Assembly (NCBI GenBank): GCA_037951165.1
Contig: JBBDHG010000009.1
Span: forward strand, 6,475,001 to 6,539,000
From: Lophius americanus
Lineage: Eukaryota > Chordata > Actinopteri > Lophiiformes > Lophiidae
DNA length: 64,000 bases
Reading direction: 5' to 3'
Part shown: one piece after another, positions 23,801 through 38,800 of the stretch
Layout: each line of letters opens with the position of its first letter
Position numbering within the stretch: the first letter of the stretch is position 1
Made by a program: the position numbers and the translations under genes
Notes under the pieces: generated by a model
The model's input: only the letters and a program-made list of their open reading frames with translations
Told to the model about the DNA's origin: nothing
The model's database searches: none

Positions 23801-26800
23801 TGAATCGGTGGATTTGAAAGTTGTTTTGGCATTTATCACCTTGAGATACAATGCATTTCAATCCAAATCTCAACTTGAAAGAGAAAACATGGAAGTATTA
23901 CTTTTCTGGACGGATCAGTTCACAGTTCATAGATTCACCTTTTGCATTTTACATGCCATACCACAAATAGCTATCAATTTCTGAATTTGATACAATGATT
24001 GGGTTTTACTCTCGTAAGGGATCATGGCATGCATGTTGCATGTCTCTCTCCCTCACCCTCATCTCTATCTCTCTGCTCTTTTTATCTCCCTCTCCCGCTC
24101 TCTCTCTCAATCGTTATCTTAGGATTTGATGCAACCTCCACCCACTGCCTATGCACATACTGTGAAGCTCTTGTGACTGTCTGCCTGCTGGTGCACAATC
24201 TCCAGTCTGTACTTGACTGATGTTGCCATGGAGAAAATTGCCAACCCATCATTTTCCCTAGACTGATTCATGCCAGCGTTGTAGAGAGGGTAATTTTTGT
24301 TAGCAATACAGTACAATGGGTTTTGATCTCAAGGCGGCTTGGTATTTAAAAATGAAGGCGTTTTTCAATGTTTTCTTTCGCCTTTGTATTAAAAATACAT
24401 ACTTACAACAACAGTTCTATACAGTTCGAAACTATAAATACATGCTGCATTGTAACCTTCTCATACTTCGATCTATTTTCTGTAACGGCTTATCCTTTGA
24501 AGGGGTCTTAGGGGGGTTGGAGTCTATCCCAGTGGAACTTTCAATATTTATAGGTTGTTTGCGGTTTCCTTTCTTCTCCTTACATTTATATATATAAAAA
24601 AAATAAAATTATATATATTTTGCTTTAAAATATTTGCCTTTCAAAACTCTGACTATGCCTGCTACAGAACATTGGTTATACGTTGTCAGTCATCTCTCAT
24701 AACAAGATAGTATTGATCAAGTGTGTGAGAAACTGCTAAAGTTTATTTGGATGCTCTCTGATCCTGAGAGATGTGGAGCCAACCATGTGTGTGCATTGTC
24801 TGCCTTCATTAAAATATCTTCTCTCCGGGGATTTTTTTTAAGTCAATGATCTACCCATCATTGACTTTGGAAGGCCTTGGTAAATTGAAGATGGGATTTT
24901 CCTTTTGTAAAGTATTGACTGACTATTTCACAGGGAAGAAACGTAGCTACAATATAATTTAGCTACAGCTTTGATAGCCTCTGCTCTGTCAGTTAGTCTT
25001 CCTGTTCAGCTGCAACATTGCACTCAAGTGTTCTCCGTGAGATATCTCGTCAGTTCAAATAATATATTGTTGCAAATTTTTGATAATCTGGACGCACCAT
25101 TGTGATGTGCAGGACCAGTTACACAGCATTGGTTTTGAACAGTCTCTCACGAAAAAACCATTAACTCATCTAAGCTTTTATTCACACAGTGAAGAAATTA
25201 AGAGTTTGTTGGGGGAGGGTTTCTGTCAAACTAATATGTTTTTTATCAGACTGGCATGTTCATATCCGTTCAATGTCATGTTTTAGAGTTAAACTTTATC
25301 CGTGAGTGCATTATTTTTTTATTCCTATTCATGTTCTTAAGCGAGACATTTAAGGATCCATTGTATCGTATGTAGAAGAATATATCTGCCTATGTTTGGA
25401 ATACCTGTATTTTAGGTATATTTTTGATAGTCTCAGCATTATTCATCTCAATGAAAATAATGTCATGCCAGTAATGCAGTAAAATAACAGAGCCTGTTAA
25501 CAAGAATAATTTTCATAGCCTCTGTGTTTTGTTGACTTTTATGGTAATTTTGGAGGTTTTAGGTTGCGGTACTGATTTGAAAAACCTTTCTCCCCTGAAT
25601 GTTATTGAAGGACACTTTGAAAAGGAGAAGCACAATGTTTATGTGAGCAGAATTAAAATATGTTAGTGCTGTTCCAGTGTGACATTATCCTTTGACGTCC
25701 TTGGCTGTAGGTGCAACACTCAGTTATAGGACAATATATGCAACAGCCAACGACGCAATGCACAGTTTAAAGATAAGCTGTATTCCTGCTGCCAAATACT
25801 GGCACAGGCTTTACAATATTACTGTGAAACACTTATTGAAATACTATTTCTGAATTTCCATGCTTATATGTAATGAGTCGTTCGTAATGTCGAAGCACAA
25901 ATTAAAAAATGAGGGCACTTCTATGCATGCCTCTGCTGAAAGAATACACAAGTTACTCAATCTCTTGCAACAATCAATATCAAACAAAAAAATGTAAAAC
26001 CCAAAATCAGAACCTGCTTACTGCTGGTGCGATATGGTCTAGAGTCGGCTGGGTCTAAGGCACCATTGTTATGAAGGCAACCGTAGGGAAAAAAAGGAAA
26101 TGAGAGAGAGAGAGAGATAGAGAGATTTTTCCGACGCGTTTCGGCACAGTGGCCTAAATCAGGGCATTCATCAATATTAAACCCTCTGAATTGGATTAGT
26201 CCAATTCTTATATAAATATTAAATATACATATAAATATTAACCATTTGCTTTTCAGGATTAGAAGGCTTTAATTGGCACTATACCTCCATTTTTGTCTGA
26301 AAACCTGTATTGGGATCTCAATCCTTCATCCTGCAACAAAGGAGTTACTCAATGCTCAGCTATTTTTCTTCTCTAATATTAACTTAGTACAGTCAGATGA
26401 AAAAATGTAAAATTATAAATTTAATGTATGTCCGTATAGATGTGAATAAAAATACAAACCAGAAATAATAATAATAATAATAATAATACATTTAATTTAT
26501 AATGCACTTTACATTTGGATCAAATCTCAAAGTGCTACAAAGCAAAAGCAGATAAAAGCATCAATAATAAAATAAAATAATAACTATACAAAAACGTGAC
26601 CAAAAGCATTAATGTTAATTACAGTTATAGGTTCTGCTAAAAAGGAAAGTTTTAAGTCCTTTTTTAAATGTGTCCGTCATCTGTGGAGCCCTGAGATGGT
26701 CAGGGAGTGCATTCCACAGACGAGGGGCAGCAGAACAGAAAGCCCGATCTCCCATGGTGCTGAGCTTAGTCCGGGGAAGGAGGAGGCGGTATGACTGGGT

Positions 26801-29800
26801 AGAACGGAGGGATCGTGTCGAGGTCAGTGGGGTGAGTAGTTCTTTCAGGTAGGGGGGTGCGTTACCATGGATACACTGGTGAGTGAGGAGAGAGATCTTA
26901 TAATCAATCCGTGTGGAGATGGGAAGCCAATGAAGGGAATGAAGAACAGGGGTGATGTGTTCGTGTTTACGAACTCTCATCAGGATCCTTGCAGCACTGT
27001 TTTGAACATACTGAAGATTTTGAAGACTTTTATCAGGGATCCCGATGAGAAGTGAGTTACAGTAATCCAGTCTGGAGGAGACAAACGCGTGAACCAGCTT
27101 TTCAGCATCACTCAAGGTGAGTGAAGAACGGGGTTTGGAAATATTTCTGAGATGGTGAAAGGACATCTTGCAGATGTGTTTGATGTGGGATTCAAAAGTG
27201 AGTTGAGGGTCAAATCTTACACCGAGGTTGGTGACTGATGAAGAGAGGAGAATGTCATGACCAGAGAAGGTAATACTGGTTATGGAGGAAGACTGGGTCT
27301 GATGAGGGGTGCCAATTAAAATAGCTTCGGTTTTGGAGCTGTTCAATTGGAGAAAGTTGTTTTTCATCCACACCTTTATCTCCTCCAGACAAGCGCAGAG
27401 AGTTGACAGGGGAGATGATGATGACGATGAGGATGGAGAGGCTGAGGAGGAACATGTGTCAGTTTTTATGTAGATTTGCGTGTCATCAGCGTAACAATGG
27501 AATGAGAGTCCATATCGACTGATGACACGGCCAAGGGGGAGCATGTATAGTATGAAGAGAATGGGGCCAAGGACTGATCCCTGGGGGACTCCACAGGTGA
27601 CGGTGTGTGTCCGGGACTTTGAACTTCCAAGGGAATCGTATTCTGTTCTGTCAGTGAAGTAGGACTGAAACCAGGGCGGTGGCAGTGAGTCCAGTGGTGT
27701 GATGTAGGCGGTGTAGGAGTATATAAAACTATATACAGTATGTGAGAGAGAGTCTGTTACCCAGTGAGAGACGTCAGATTAGGGGTCAGCAAGTATGACC
27801 TTGTGCCGGGAGAACTACTGAATGCCTGATCTGCAGTGGTTAACACCTACCAAAATGTTCTAATGAAGGACAACTTGCTGGTCGTGATAAATGTGTCAGA
27901 ACACACATTGCATAACATTTCTGTTTTGTTGCTTAAATGGAAATCTGCATAATATTTTGTAGATGGTTTTAATGTTATGGGATACTTCATTGTGTTTATG
28001 CATATATAAATAATTGTTTTTTTTTTATATTGGTCAGTATTTCAAGAACATATGAAGTGTTTATTTTTGATAAAAGGGAAAGCTGGGCGGAATTTAGTTT
28101 TAGAGGAAATTGATTAAAACCATACCTGCATTGATGGAATACTGCAGATATTCTGTATGTATTATTCAAATAAAGTCCCCACAAGTGAGTAGTTCACTCA
28201 GCAGGCAATGCAGGGGGTTCTTCAAACTGTTCTCTATTATTAAACTGCCGTGAAAAAATGGCTCAGTTAACCCAGAACATAAAAGAGTTTATTTGAATCA
28301 ACAATAATCTAAGCCAAGACATTGGAAAATCGGCTTTATAGGGTTAGTTTATAGAATGCCGAAGCTTCTCTGTATTGGCATGATGCTTATTACTCTGTTC
28401 TGCACACAGAATTCTGTATACTTTCATATTATATTACTTTCATTCATTTTATTTAAGACTACATCCCCCATGATAATGAGGATGAATGCTTTTATTTCAA
28501 AGACTGTAAAAGCAATTTAATTTAATTCTGAACAGTCATAATTATCGGTAATACATCTACTACCTAAAGTGTTCTTCATTATGAGGTCGCCAACATGGAG
28601 CACTATGAAATTCTATGATGCCTTTGTTGTAATGGGAAAGACAACTTCAATATTTATGTCAGCATTTTATGTACGTTTCATACGGTCTTCTCTCTTTGCC
28701 GCATTACGACTGCAAAGGAGCCTGTAAACTATTCTGTACTCGTTGCTATGTAGTTGGAATAATAATTGTTATACAAAGCAATTAATTTAGCGAATAATGC
28801 CTTTTGACCTTTCAGGTCATCCTACATACTATGTGTTTGCTAGACCAAGGTATAGTAAAGGCTATGTTGAAGGTGACAAAGCAACTATTTCTGGCTAAAT
28901 AAAAGGGATTATTCTTCAACAAAGAATATTTTTCACTGCCCTGTCCTTAATTTTGCCTGAGGGTCAAAATTATTATCTGAGCCTCTGAATGACATCCAAA
29001 AGCACTTTAAGTTGACGTATTTGAATCTTCAAAGTTAGGCTAAGGGGTTAAATTGCAACACTGTTGCACTTTTATCTCATTGGGTTCACTTTAAAACTGC
29101 ACTTTGTCAAACAAATCAAACCTTCTTGAACAACGTCACACACAACCTGTGCTCGTCTGTAACGGCATTGAATCAATAATCACAAAAGAAGAACAAGCAG
29201 AAGAAGAAGAAAACTGGTATTACTGGGGACCTGCGATAATTTTTAATAATTTCAGAGAGATCTGTGATATTATTCATTGTGAATATGCCATGCTTATAAT
29301 TTTTTAGAGTAAAAGTTCCACTACAAATTACCGACTATAATTTAAAACAGAAGTCGGGATAATTTTAGTTGCGTGCAAATGAGTATCTCAATGATTTGCG
29401 GGTGGAATTCATATTTATTGTTTTCCTTGCTGCTTGATCTGCCTCTCTACCGATCGAATTATGGAAGCTGCAGTTGATTTAATGAAATACTGTTTTGAAC
29501 TGGTGTTAGAGAAATGTCGATTGATCATTGTGTCCTGCGATTCACGTTAATTATCGCAGCTCCTTGCGTTCTTCAGCAACACAGAGCCGAGTGTCCATTG
29601 TTCAGGAGGTTTGGGTACGCAGAATGCGGATGGGACCTGCTGGAAAGGGCTGCCTCAGGCTTCACTGTACTTGGGGATTAAGAGTTCCAGGTGATGGGCT
29701 TGCCTCCAGTCAGGGAAGTATCTGTCAGCAGTAATTTCCACCTGCCTGCCTGTCTGTCCAATGTCCGGAACCCATGCCCTGTCTGCCAAAACCCCTGAGC

Positions 29801-32800
29801 GTCTGTGATAGAGGCACACCTCCAGGCGCTGGCAGCTTCACTTCATATCCGTAAGGATGATGTCAGTGAATTCAAGTGAAATACAGACTTCACATATCAC
29901 GTGCGAGTGCACAGTAGGAAACGCAGACATTGGGATATGATTTGTAAATCACACTAGGTCCCCAGGAAATACTATTCCCATACGAATAGGTCATATAACT
30001 AATTGTCATGTTACAGATGCAAGGCGAGGTACTGACATGGATTTGAACAGATTAAAACACCTACACGTCTATATCCTGTGGTTTGCTCTAGCTACCTTTG
30101 GTTTATAACTAAGTCCGTCTTGTCCCGTTGTCAAGTACAACAGAGTAGTTTTTGTCTGCACCAGAGTTCGAATGAGTATTCTCACCAACCCAAACGCACA
30201 GGACTATCCAAGGAAACTAACCCTGGTACTTTAAAAGCGGACCAAACAGCTCTGGTTTGAACGCAACACATTTTTGGTCCCAGGGTCACATGTAAAGGTG
30301 ATTAGTTGAACAGGGATTTGTTGCTTTTTAATTGTGAAATCTATCCTTTAATAGCAGTTATAAGCCGTACTAGCTACAGAACGTATACTGAATTTATACA
30401 TATGCTGGTTTTGCCTTGTAATGTAACAATGAATGAAGATCTGCTCTATTGTATTAACAAGTTCTCTGTGTGCAAGCGGGGAAGGATCCTGCAATTGTTC
30501 AGTTGAGAAGATTATTTTTCAACTTATTGACTGAGAGCATCAAGCAATACTGCACCTCTTCTCCTCAGATTATCATCATCGGGAGAACGATATCTCTGTA
30601 TCTATTTGAGCGAGTGGCAGGAAAATGGAAAACAAAATTAGTTTAAAAAATGTAAAATTTCCATGAATGTTATGATCTTGATCTATCTTTCAGGAATTCT
30701 TCCAAGTATGTTTCCATTCCAAGCGTTAAAGAAAGAGTCTTAACGTTGCCAGCCATATGATTTGTGTTCACACAATGTACCGCCAATTTTACATTGTTAC
30801 GAAAGCTATCTATGGACCTAGCATACAGTACTGCCACACAAATACATGCAGCCCACACAGAAAAAAACATTAGTTGCATCTCAGTCCTTCTGTTTGTGCT
30901 GCATTATATTTGTCATATCTACCTGTTTAATCTAGGCTTTAGGGATGTAACACATATTTCTTAGTCCCGGGATTTTCTGAATGCTAATTTTTAGTACAGT
31001 AAATTAAATCACTTATTTCAAACTAAACCAAAATTTGCTATTCAATGACTTAATGGTCCTCAAAAGAAAACAGGTCTGCAACAAAAAGTCAAACCAAAAT
31101 ACACAACCAACAACAAATTATCACCCTCCCTTCAGTTAAGCGGAATTATTAGCACTTAAGCACAAACACTCACCACACAGCACAAACACTGTCATCTGGC
31201 CCACTGGTGCCACACAACTGGGAAACAGGGCTTTTAAAGTGCTGGCTCCAATTTAGTGTCCCCTTGCAGCCACTCTCTACAGCAGGTGAAGAAGAGGGTA
31301 GTGAGAACTTACAATTACCACCAATATTGCTGCAAATGAATATCTGTAAAATCTGCATTCGTCCCTTCTCATCCTATGTAATTCTTTGCCACTTAAATTT
31401 CGGTCATGATTTCATCTGTCCACTGACAGTTTAATGAGACAAAGCCTGTACAACATTTAAATTTCCAAAACAACTCAGAAAAATTGTATTTAATATACTG
31501 AGCAAACTTTGTATGCATTTTTAATTAAAAAAGGGCAATGGAGAGTAAAGATTAATCAAGAGTTTGATTAAATGAACTGCTACAGGATGTTATTAGCAGT
31601 TCTTGCTTCTACTTATTTTCCACCATCTATTTTATCTAATTTATCAACAACATCACAATTATGTGGCTACAGCATGCTGTATGCGTAAAATCCCAAATCT
31701 GGGATATGAGATTTTGGTCATCTCACCGCACTGTAGTCTATCTAATATCCAAATATCAGTGAATCAAAAATCATGATACAACACATTTTGTGCAAATAAG
31801 AATGAAAATAATATGACAATAGAGAAAGTACTAAAACAGGCTGGCAGCATTGCCTTCCATGCCTTCTGTCTCCATTATCGGTCCTCCAATATCAAAACAA
31901 TTTCAATGTGGTTGGATAAGCTGAACCACATCAAAGGCTGCATCTGCTACCTCATCAGTACCATCACTGTAGTTGAGGTGCAGTGATCCTGGGTCAGTCT
32001 ATAGAAGAAAGTCCTTGTATATTTTGTTCATCATTATTACTTTCATGGCTTGTTTTTATTTTTTCCATTACATCTTTTCTTTCAAGGTCTATGTGGCTAT
32101 GTCATTCTGCGATGGCTCAACTAAATAGCAGTGTAACCTATACTACTCAAATGGCTTAAGCCATCAACACCAAACGGTCATGCAGGAGCTTCATTTACAT
32201 ACACACAAAGAAAACTTATCTAACGTATAGGATTGAAGTGAAACTGGCACTCATATTTAAAAGATTTAATCTTCATTCATTCATTATCAACAGCTTATCC
32301 TGTTCAGGGTTGCGGGAGGCTGGAGCCTATCCAAGCTGAAAGGTAGAGGTGGAGTTGTAACCTTCTTGCTGTGAGGCAGCAGCACTATCCACTGCGCCAC
32401 TGTACCGCCCCAGATTTGTATTTTGTGTAGCTCAATATATTAAAATGACAAAAAGATCAACAAAGTGGTGCGTACGTACACATATTACTTTTAACCCTAT
32501 TTATGCAGCAAGGCGCTCTCTGTTGACTCAAGAATGCATTGTTCTTCAATATTCACAGTGAAATAAGTAACGTAGTGCACCTTTTGGCCAGTACAGTTGT
32601 TAGCAATATTTGACTGTAAACACTACATTTCGCCGTCATTAAAAAAAAAGAATTCAAACATATAACCATAATGTCCTGAAATACATATTAACCTCTAATT
32701 AAATGTTATTTTTTATGATAACATGCAACCTGAATCGTCAGATGGAGGACCTGAATAATTTTGAAAGGATTTAAATAATTGAGCACAGAACATGACGGCA

Positions 32801-35800
32801 TAAATACATGGTAACGGGGGAAGATTTGCAGAGAGTGAAGTCAGTAGAATCTATTTACTTGAGTTCTCCAACACTACAGGGTGACAGAGCCTAACAAAGA
32901 CTGTTCTTGCACCAGGGAATTTAGCATTGATAATTTGGCAAAAAGGAGTGGGCTGAGTTCATCTCTCCAAATGAATAATCCAGCAGCCACACAAACTCTC
33001 AGTGCTCTTATACAGGCCCCTGTCTGAGGAAATAGCTGAAGTGGACAGTTGTAGGCTGGGGGTGTCCTTTTTTTAATGACTTCATTACATATGGAGATAG
33101 ACAAGTAGAACAGTGAGTGTGTTTCCCCATCACAATGTGATGGTTAAATGAGATTGTTGTGTTTTTTCTGTGTAATTTTGTGTTTTGGAGAAGTAAGGTT
33201 TGAATATTGACGCTGTATGTCTGAAAGTACTGATATATTCCGTTTTCCTGAGCTGAGCCCTTGAATGGAAAGGAACATACTGGACAGACGGCTTCTTTCT
33301 GTAGTTCATCGCTGCTGTAGTATTAACATGACTCCTCCTTTAATGCTCCTGCATACCCTCTAGCAAACATTGATAGATTGACTAATCTGTTTCTATGAAA
33401 AATCAATAAGACAACCCTTTGAGTACTCTTCAGATTGATGTTCAAGAGACTTTAGTCACTATACTGAAAAGTGACTGGATTTTCATTCCGTTAGAAACCC
33501 TCATCTTTCATGACTGTGGGTTGAGAAAAAGTCACGCCTGAGCACAAGGCTTCTGCTATCGTAAACGACTAAAGGAGAAGGAGGGAAACATTTTTCCTAA
33601 TATTATAAATATTTTTTATTGATTGATTTATTACATGACAGAATCAAGGGCACCTTGCGTATTTATCAGAAGTGCTATAGAAAAAAATGTATGACAGGAG
33701 AGTGAAGGTGCCATGCTGCCTCCAGGCATCAACGAATACTAAAACCTCTATGGGAATATCACAACACTTTTGAATACTAAAGTCTGTAAGATGGTCAGTT
33801 TTTCAGATTTTTGCCTTACTGATTTGTATTACCTTGCTATGTATGTCTGTCTGAAGCCACTTACTACTAGAGAATACCTTGCACACTGCACAAATTACCT
33901 TGAAACCTCTCGATATATTAATTCATTCATTAATTATCCTTGGCTGCTTATTCAGTTCAGGGTTGCGGGGTCGGAGCCATTCATGATAATTATTGCCGCT
34001 TTTTTCACATTTTGAACTACAATTTTGTTTTTTGTTTGTTTGTATGTTCTTTTATTTTATTTCTATGGAAACATGAAAACAATGATGAAACTTAATATTG
34101 GTTATCTGGTCCAGAGCATATATAGCAAACTGTACATTGTATCTTCACTAAATTCCTCACATGTGAAGCAGATCACGTAGTTTGTCCATTGTTTTCAATT
34201 TCATGCTAGTTTTACATTCTGCTGTTTCCACCGAAACATGATGTTAAACATGAACCTGAACGGTGCTCATCTTGTCCAGAGCATATAGCAAACTTTCCAT
34301 TCTTGCTTCCAATAAAGAAACATAGACTCTTAAGCTCAGATGAATGGATAAATGCCATACACTGATGCATCCATTGCACAATTTTCTTCTGCTGATCTCG
34401 GGCGGATATGACTATCTATGAATATCTTTGTCTCCCTTCATTTGCATAATGCTATATTATTACGCTATTACCTTAGCTCTTTGTCATATGCACTCACCAT
34501 GGCTACACATTTGTTTCTACAGCATATTCGATCCAAAGAGCACCGATGTTTAAAATGTCTGTGTGTTCTACCCCTCTCCCAACTGCATGGAAAATATGCA
34601 GTCTGATTGAATTCCTTCCCATCCTAGTTTTCCTCATGGCAAGGCGAAGATGCCACTTTTGGCCCCAGTTTCAACTACGATTCTGTTTAGCATACCGAGA
34701 CATCTGAATATGTGATGTGCCTCTCTCATCCTTTCTCTTCACTCTTCATCCTCCCTTTTGTGTCCTGTTTCCTTTTTCGGCCTTTGGATAATGCATGCTT
34801 TCCTTCACTCAGTAACCATATACCTGTAATTACTGGCTATACCAAAGGATAAACTGGTCCCATTGCTATGCTGGAGCACTGCAATAAGTGAATGGGTCGA
34901 ACTCTCCCTTGATTCCATGTATATTCAAATTCTGGATAGGCTTAGCAAGTAGTGTGTTTACTAATTGGGTTAGCATATTTCTCTGACAAAGACAGGCACT
35001 TACAAATCAACCTGGTGGGATAAATTGCAAATTAAAAAGGAAAAGAGTGACCTTATTATATACTGCTTCTCCCCAGTGCACACTCCCTCACATGCAAGCT
35101 CTTTCCATATGTGTCTCAGTGTCCCTTCCTCAAGGCAGTAACTCAGAATCTCAATACTTTGAACAACAGCACATTTGTTAGGTTGAGATATTGGCTGGAT
35201 ATATCAGTGCCACTCAAGGCAACATTTAGCTGAGTGGTGATATACCTTTACTGTTGGGTGTGTAAATGTGTTTGTGTGTTTTTCAGCGGCACATTTGCTA
35301 TTGAATAATGCTCTTTCTGCTTGCTCTGTCTGATATCTGTTAAGTACAGAAATCAAACCAAGGAGCTGCATTGTATCTGGAACCCTACTTTTTCTACCTT
35401 TCTTATGTTTGCAGGTTAATACAGGTAATCCATATGCTCTGGCCATTTTATTACCTGGTTTAATTTATTTTATCCAAGCATATTGTTATTTGTATAGAGC
35501 CAAATGATAAAATCATTCTCATTCAAGTTCCAGTCTCGACCATTTGCTATTTCACAGAGACCCATTGTGCACATGAGCGGCACTTGGTGACAGTGATGAA
35601 GAAAAAGGCTTTTTAACCGAAAGAAACTTGGCCGCCAGTTGAGTGTTCATTTGGATTGAGAATGAAAGACAGAGAGAGATACACATAGATGTATAGTGAA
35701 AACAATAATAATAACAGCTAACCTTATAGAAATATTATACATAAAATATTAGTATATATAATTATAACAGTTGCAGTTGGCATCATGCCCACTGCAACTG

Positions 35801-38800
35801 TTATGTTAATTACTGTTTGATCTAGCTTCCACCAAGATCATTGGGAAATTGCCAAACAAGGAAGTACAAATACTCTGGGATGGAAATTTAGCTAGTAACA
35901 TGCATCAATGGTGCATGAATATGTGGAAGAGGAGAAATATGCTCGTCACGTAATGGGAAGTTCCTCAGCAGTATAGGTCCATCGGCATAACAAGTGGTTA
36001 GTCTAAGCCAACCTAACTTAACCTTAAGTGCACTCTTAAATGTAGGGAGGGGGTATACCACCTGGACTGACTGAGGCTGGAAGGCTGATTTCACAGTAGA
36101 AGCACCTGATAGCTGAAGCCTGAGGCGCCCACTCAACATTTTGAAGAAAGGGGAATTTTAAATTATATTCAAGATTTTAGAGGGATGCTGATATTGATCA
36201 CTACAACACAATATACTGTGGGGCTGGGCGCTCAATCGTGAAATAATACAGTCTCATTTCATTTTTCAGCGTTTTAAACCAAAACATAAGCTGCAGCAAA
36301 ACTTGCTAGCTTAGCTGCTGCTTATGTTATGTCTAGACAGGCCTGGCCCTTTAAGAGCTTGGCTTAATGGGTATTGGGCACAGATATATGCACCTAGGTG
36401 TAGCCTTGACTGCTACTTGACCTCACAGCCGCCGCCATATTGGAACAGTGAGCAGTGCCTCCTGATCTGCCTATAATGCATCGCTCGGTCTCTCCACAAT
36501 TAAAATCATCATAACTTGCAGGATTTTCCACCGATTTTACAGCGGTTTGGTTTGTTGCAAATGCCAGACTTGTATTTATGACAAAAGGAAATTAGTAAAG
36601 TTAAGAAATCCTGTTTTTATTACCAAAAATGCTCTAATGGAGACAGTAACAGTTCTATAAAAAAAATCTCAAAGCAAGAGGTTGAGTTTATCATCAGGAC
36701 GATGAAACCCTCCACCTGTGCCCTCGAACCCTTTCCTACAGCCCTAGTGAAAACTAACATCTCTTCCATCAGTCCCCTGATCACCGCTGTAATAAACCAA
36801 TCCTTTCAGGCTGGCTTTGTTCCATCTGCCCTAAAGGCCGCCATAATCAGACCACTCCTAAAAAAACCTACTCTCGATCCAGATGTTTTTGCTAATTACA
36901 GGCCCATTTCCAAACTCCCATTCCTCTCCAAAGTACTGGAAAAAGTAGTTGCTGCCCACCTCCAGGACCACCTCAAATACGACAACCTCTTTGAAACGTT
37001 TCAGTCTGGTTTCCGCTCCGCCCACAGCACAGAAACAACTCTGCTTAGAGTCACAAATGACCTCAGATGGCAGCAGATGCTGGTTCACCTTCCCTCTTGA
37101 TTCTCCTTGATTTGTCTGCTGCCTTCGACACAGTTGATCATGGAATACTCCTACACCGCCTACATCACACCACTGGACTCACTGCCACCGCCCTAAACTG
37201 GTTTCAATCCTACTTCACCGACAGAACAGAATACATTGCCTTGGAAGTTCAAGGTCCCGGACACACACCGTTACATGTGGGGTCCCCCAGGGATCAGTCC
37301 TGGGCCCCATTCTCTTCATACTGAACATGCTCCCCCTTGGCCATGTTATCAGTCAATATGGACTCTCAATCCATTGCTACGCTGATGACACGCACATCAA
37401 CATAAACACTGACACATGTTCCTCCGCAGCCTCTCCATCCTCATCATCATCTCCCCTGTCAACTCTCCACGCTTGTCTGGAGGAGATAAAGGTGTGGATG
37501 AAAAACAACTTTCTCCAGTTCAACAGTTCCAAAACTGAAGCTATTTTAATTGGCACCCCACATCAGACCCAGTCTTCCTCCATAACCAGCATTACCTTCT
37601 CTGGTCACGACATTCCCCTCTCTTCATCAGTCACCAACCTCGGCGTAAGATTCGACCCTCAACTCACTTTTGAATCCTACATAAAACACATCTGCAAGAT
37701 CTCCTTTCATCATCTCAGAAATATTTCCAAACCCCGTTCTTAACTCACCTTGAGTGATGCTGAAAAGCTGGTCCACGCGTTTGTCTCCTCCAGACTGGAT
37801 TACTGTAATGCAGTTCTCATCGGGATCCCTGATAAAAGACTATAGTATGTTCAAAACTGCTGCAGAATCCTGATGAGAGTTTGTAAACACGAACACATCA
37901 CCCCCGTTCTTCATTCCCTTCATTGGCTTCCCATCTCCACCAGGATTGATCATAAGATCTCTCTCCTCACTCACCAGTGCATCCATAGCAATGCAACCCC
38001 CTACATAAAAGAACTACTCACCCCACTGTCCTCAACACGATCCCTCCGTTCTACCCACTCATACCGCCTCCTCCTTCCCCGGACTAAGCTCAGCACCATG
38101 GGTGATCGGGCCTTCTGTTCTGCTGCCCCTTGTCTGTGGAAGGCCCTCCCTGACACTCGAGGGCTCCACAGACGACTGACACATTTAAAAAAAGACTTAA
38201 AATTTTCCTTTTTATCAGAACTTATCATTTTTAATTAACATTGCCGCTGTTTGGTCATGTTTTTAAATAGTTTTTTTTTTTTTTTAGCGATGTTTTTATC
38301 TGCTTTTACTTTGTAGCACTTTGAGATTTGATCCAAATGTAAAGTGCATTATACATTAAATTTATTATTATTATTATTATAATGTGTACAAATTAAATGT
38401 CTAAATTACTTGAATTTTTTCTTCTTTCTTTATTTTTTTTCTTTATAAATTTCGAAATAAATAATATGTTCTCTCATAATTAAATGCAGGAAGTGTGCAG
38501 AAGAGCTGTCCGGATTTAACCCTTTAAATCCCACGTACATCTATCGAGCTGTATACAAGACAGTATACTGTGACAGAGCTGTATACATGACAGTATACTG
38601 TGATAGAGCTGCAGACAAGGCTGTATATTATGACAGAAGGTTATACATTTGGCTTTATGATAGTATTAGTCAGGCATCAGAAGAGATAGTTTCCTCGGCC
38701 ATGCCCTGCTATTGGTACCATTTCTCACTTAATTTTCGGCCGTTTCCACATCCATTTTCCTGTGATATGTTTCCTTCTTCAGCTTCTTTCATTTTACTCC

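Noticed and set aside
38546..38665. CRISPR-like array
   Set aside because: Contiguous 30-bp tandem units without spacers in vertebrate DNA.
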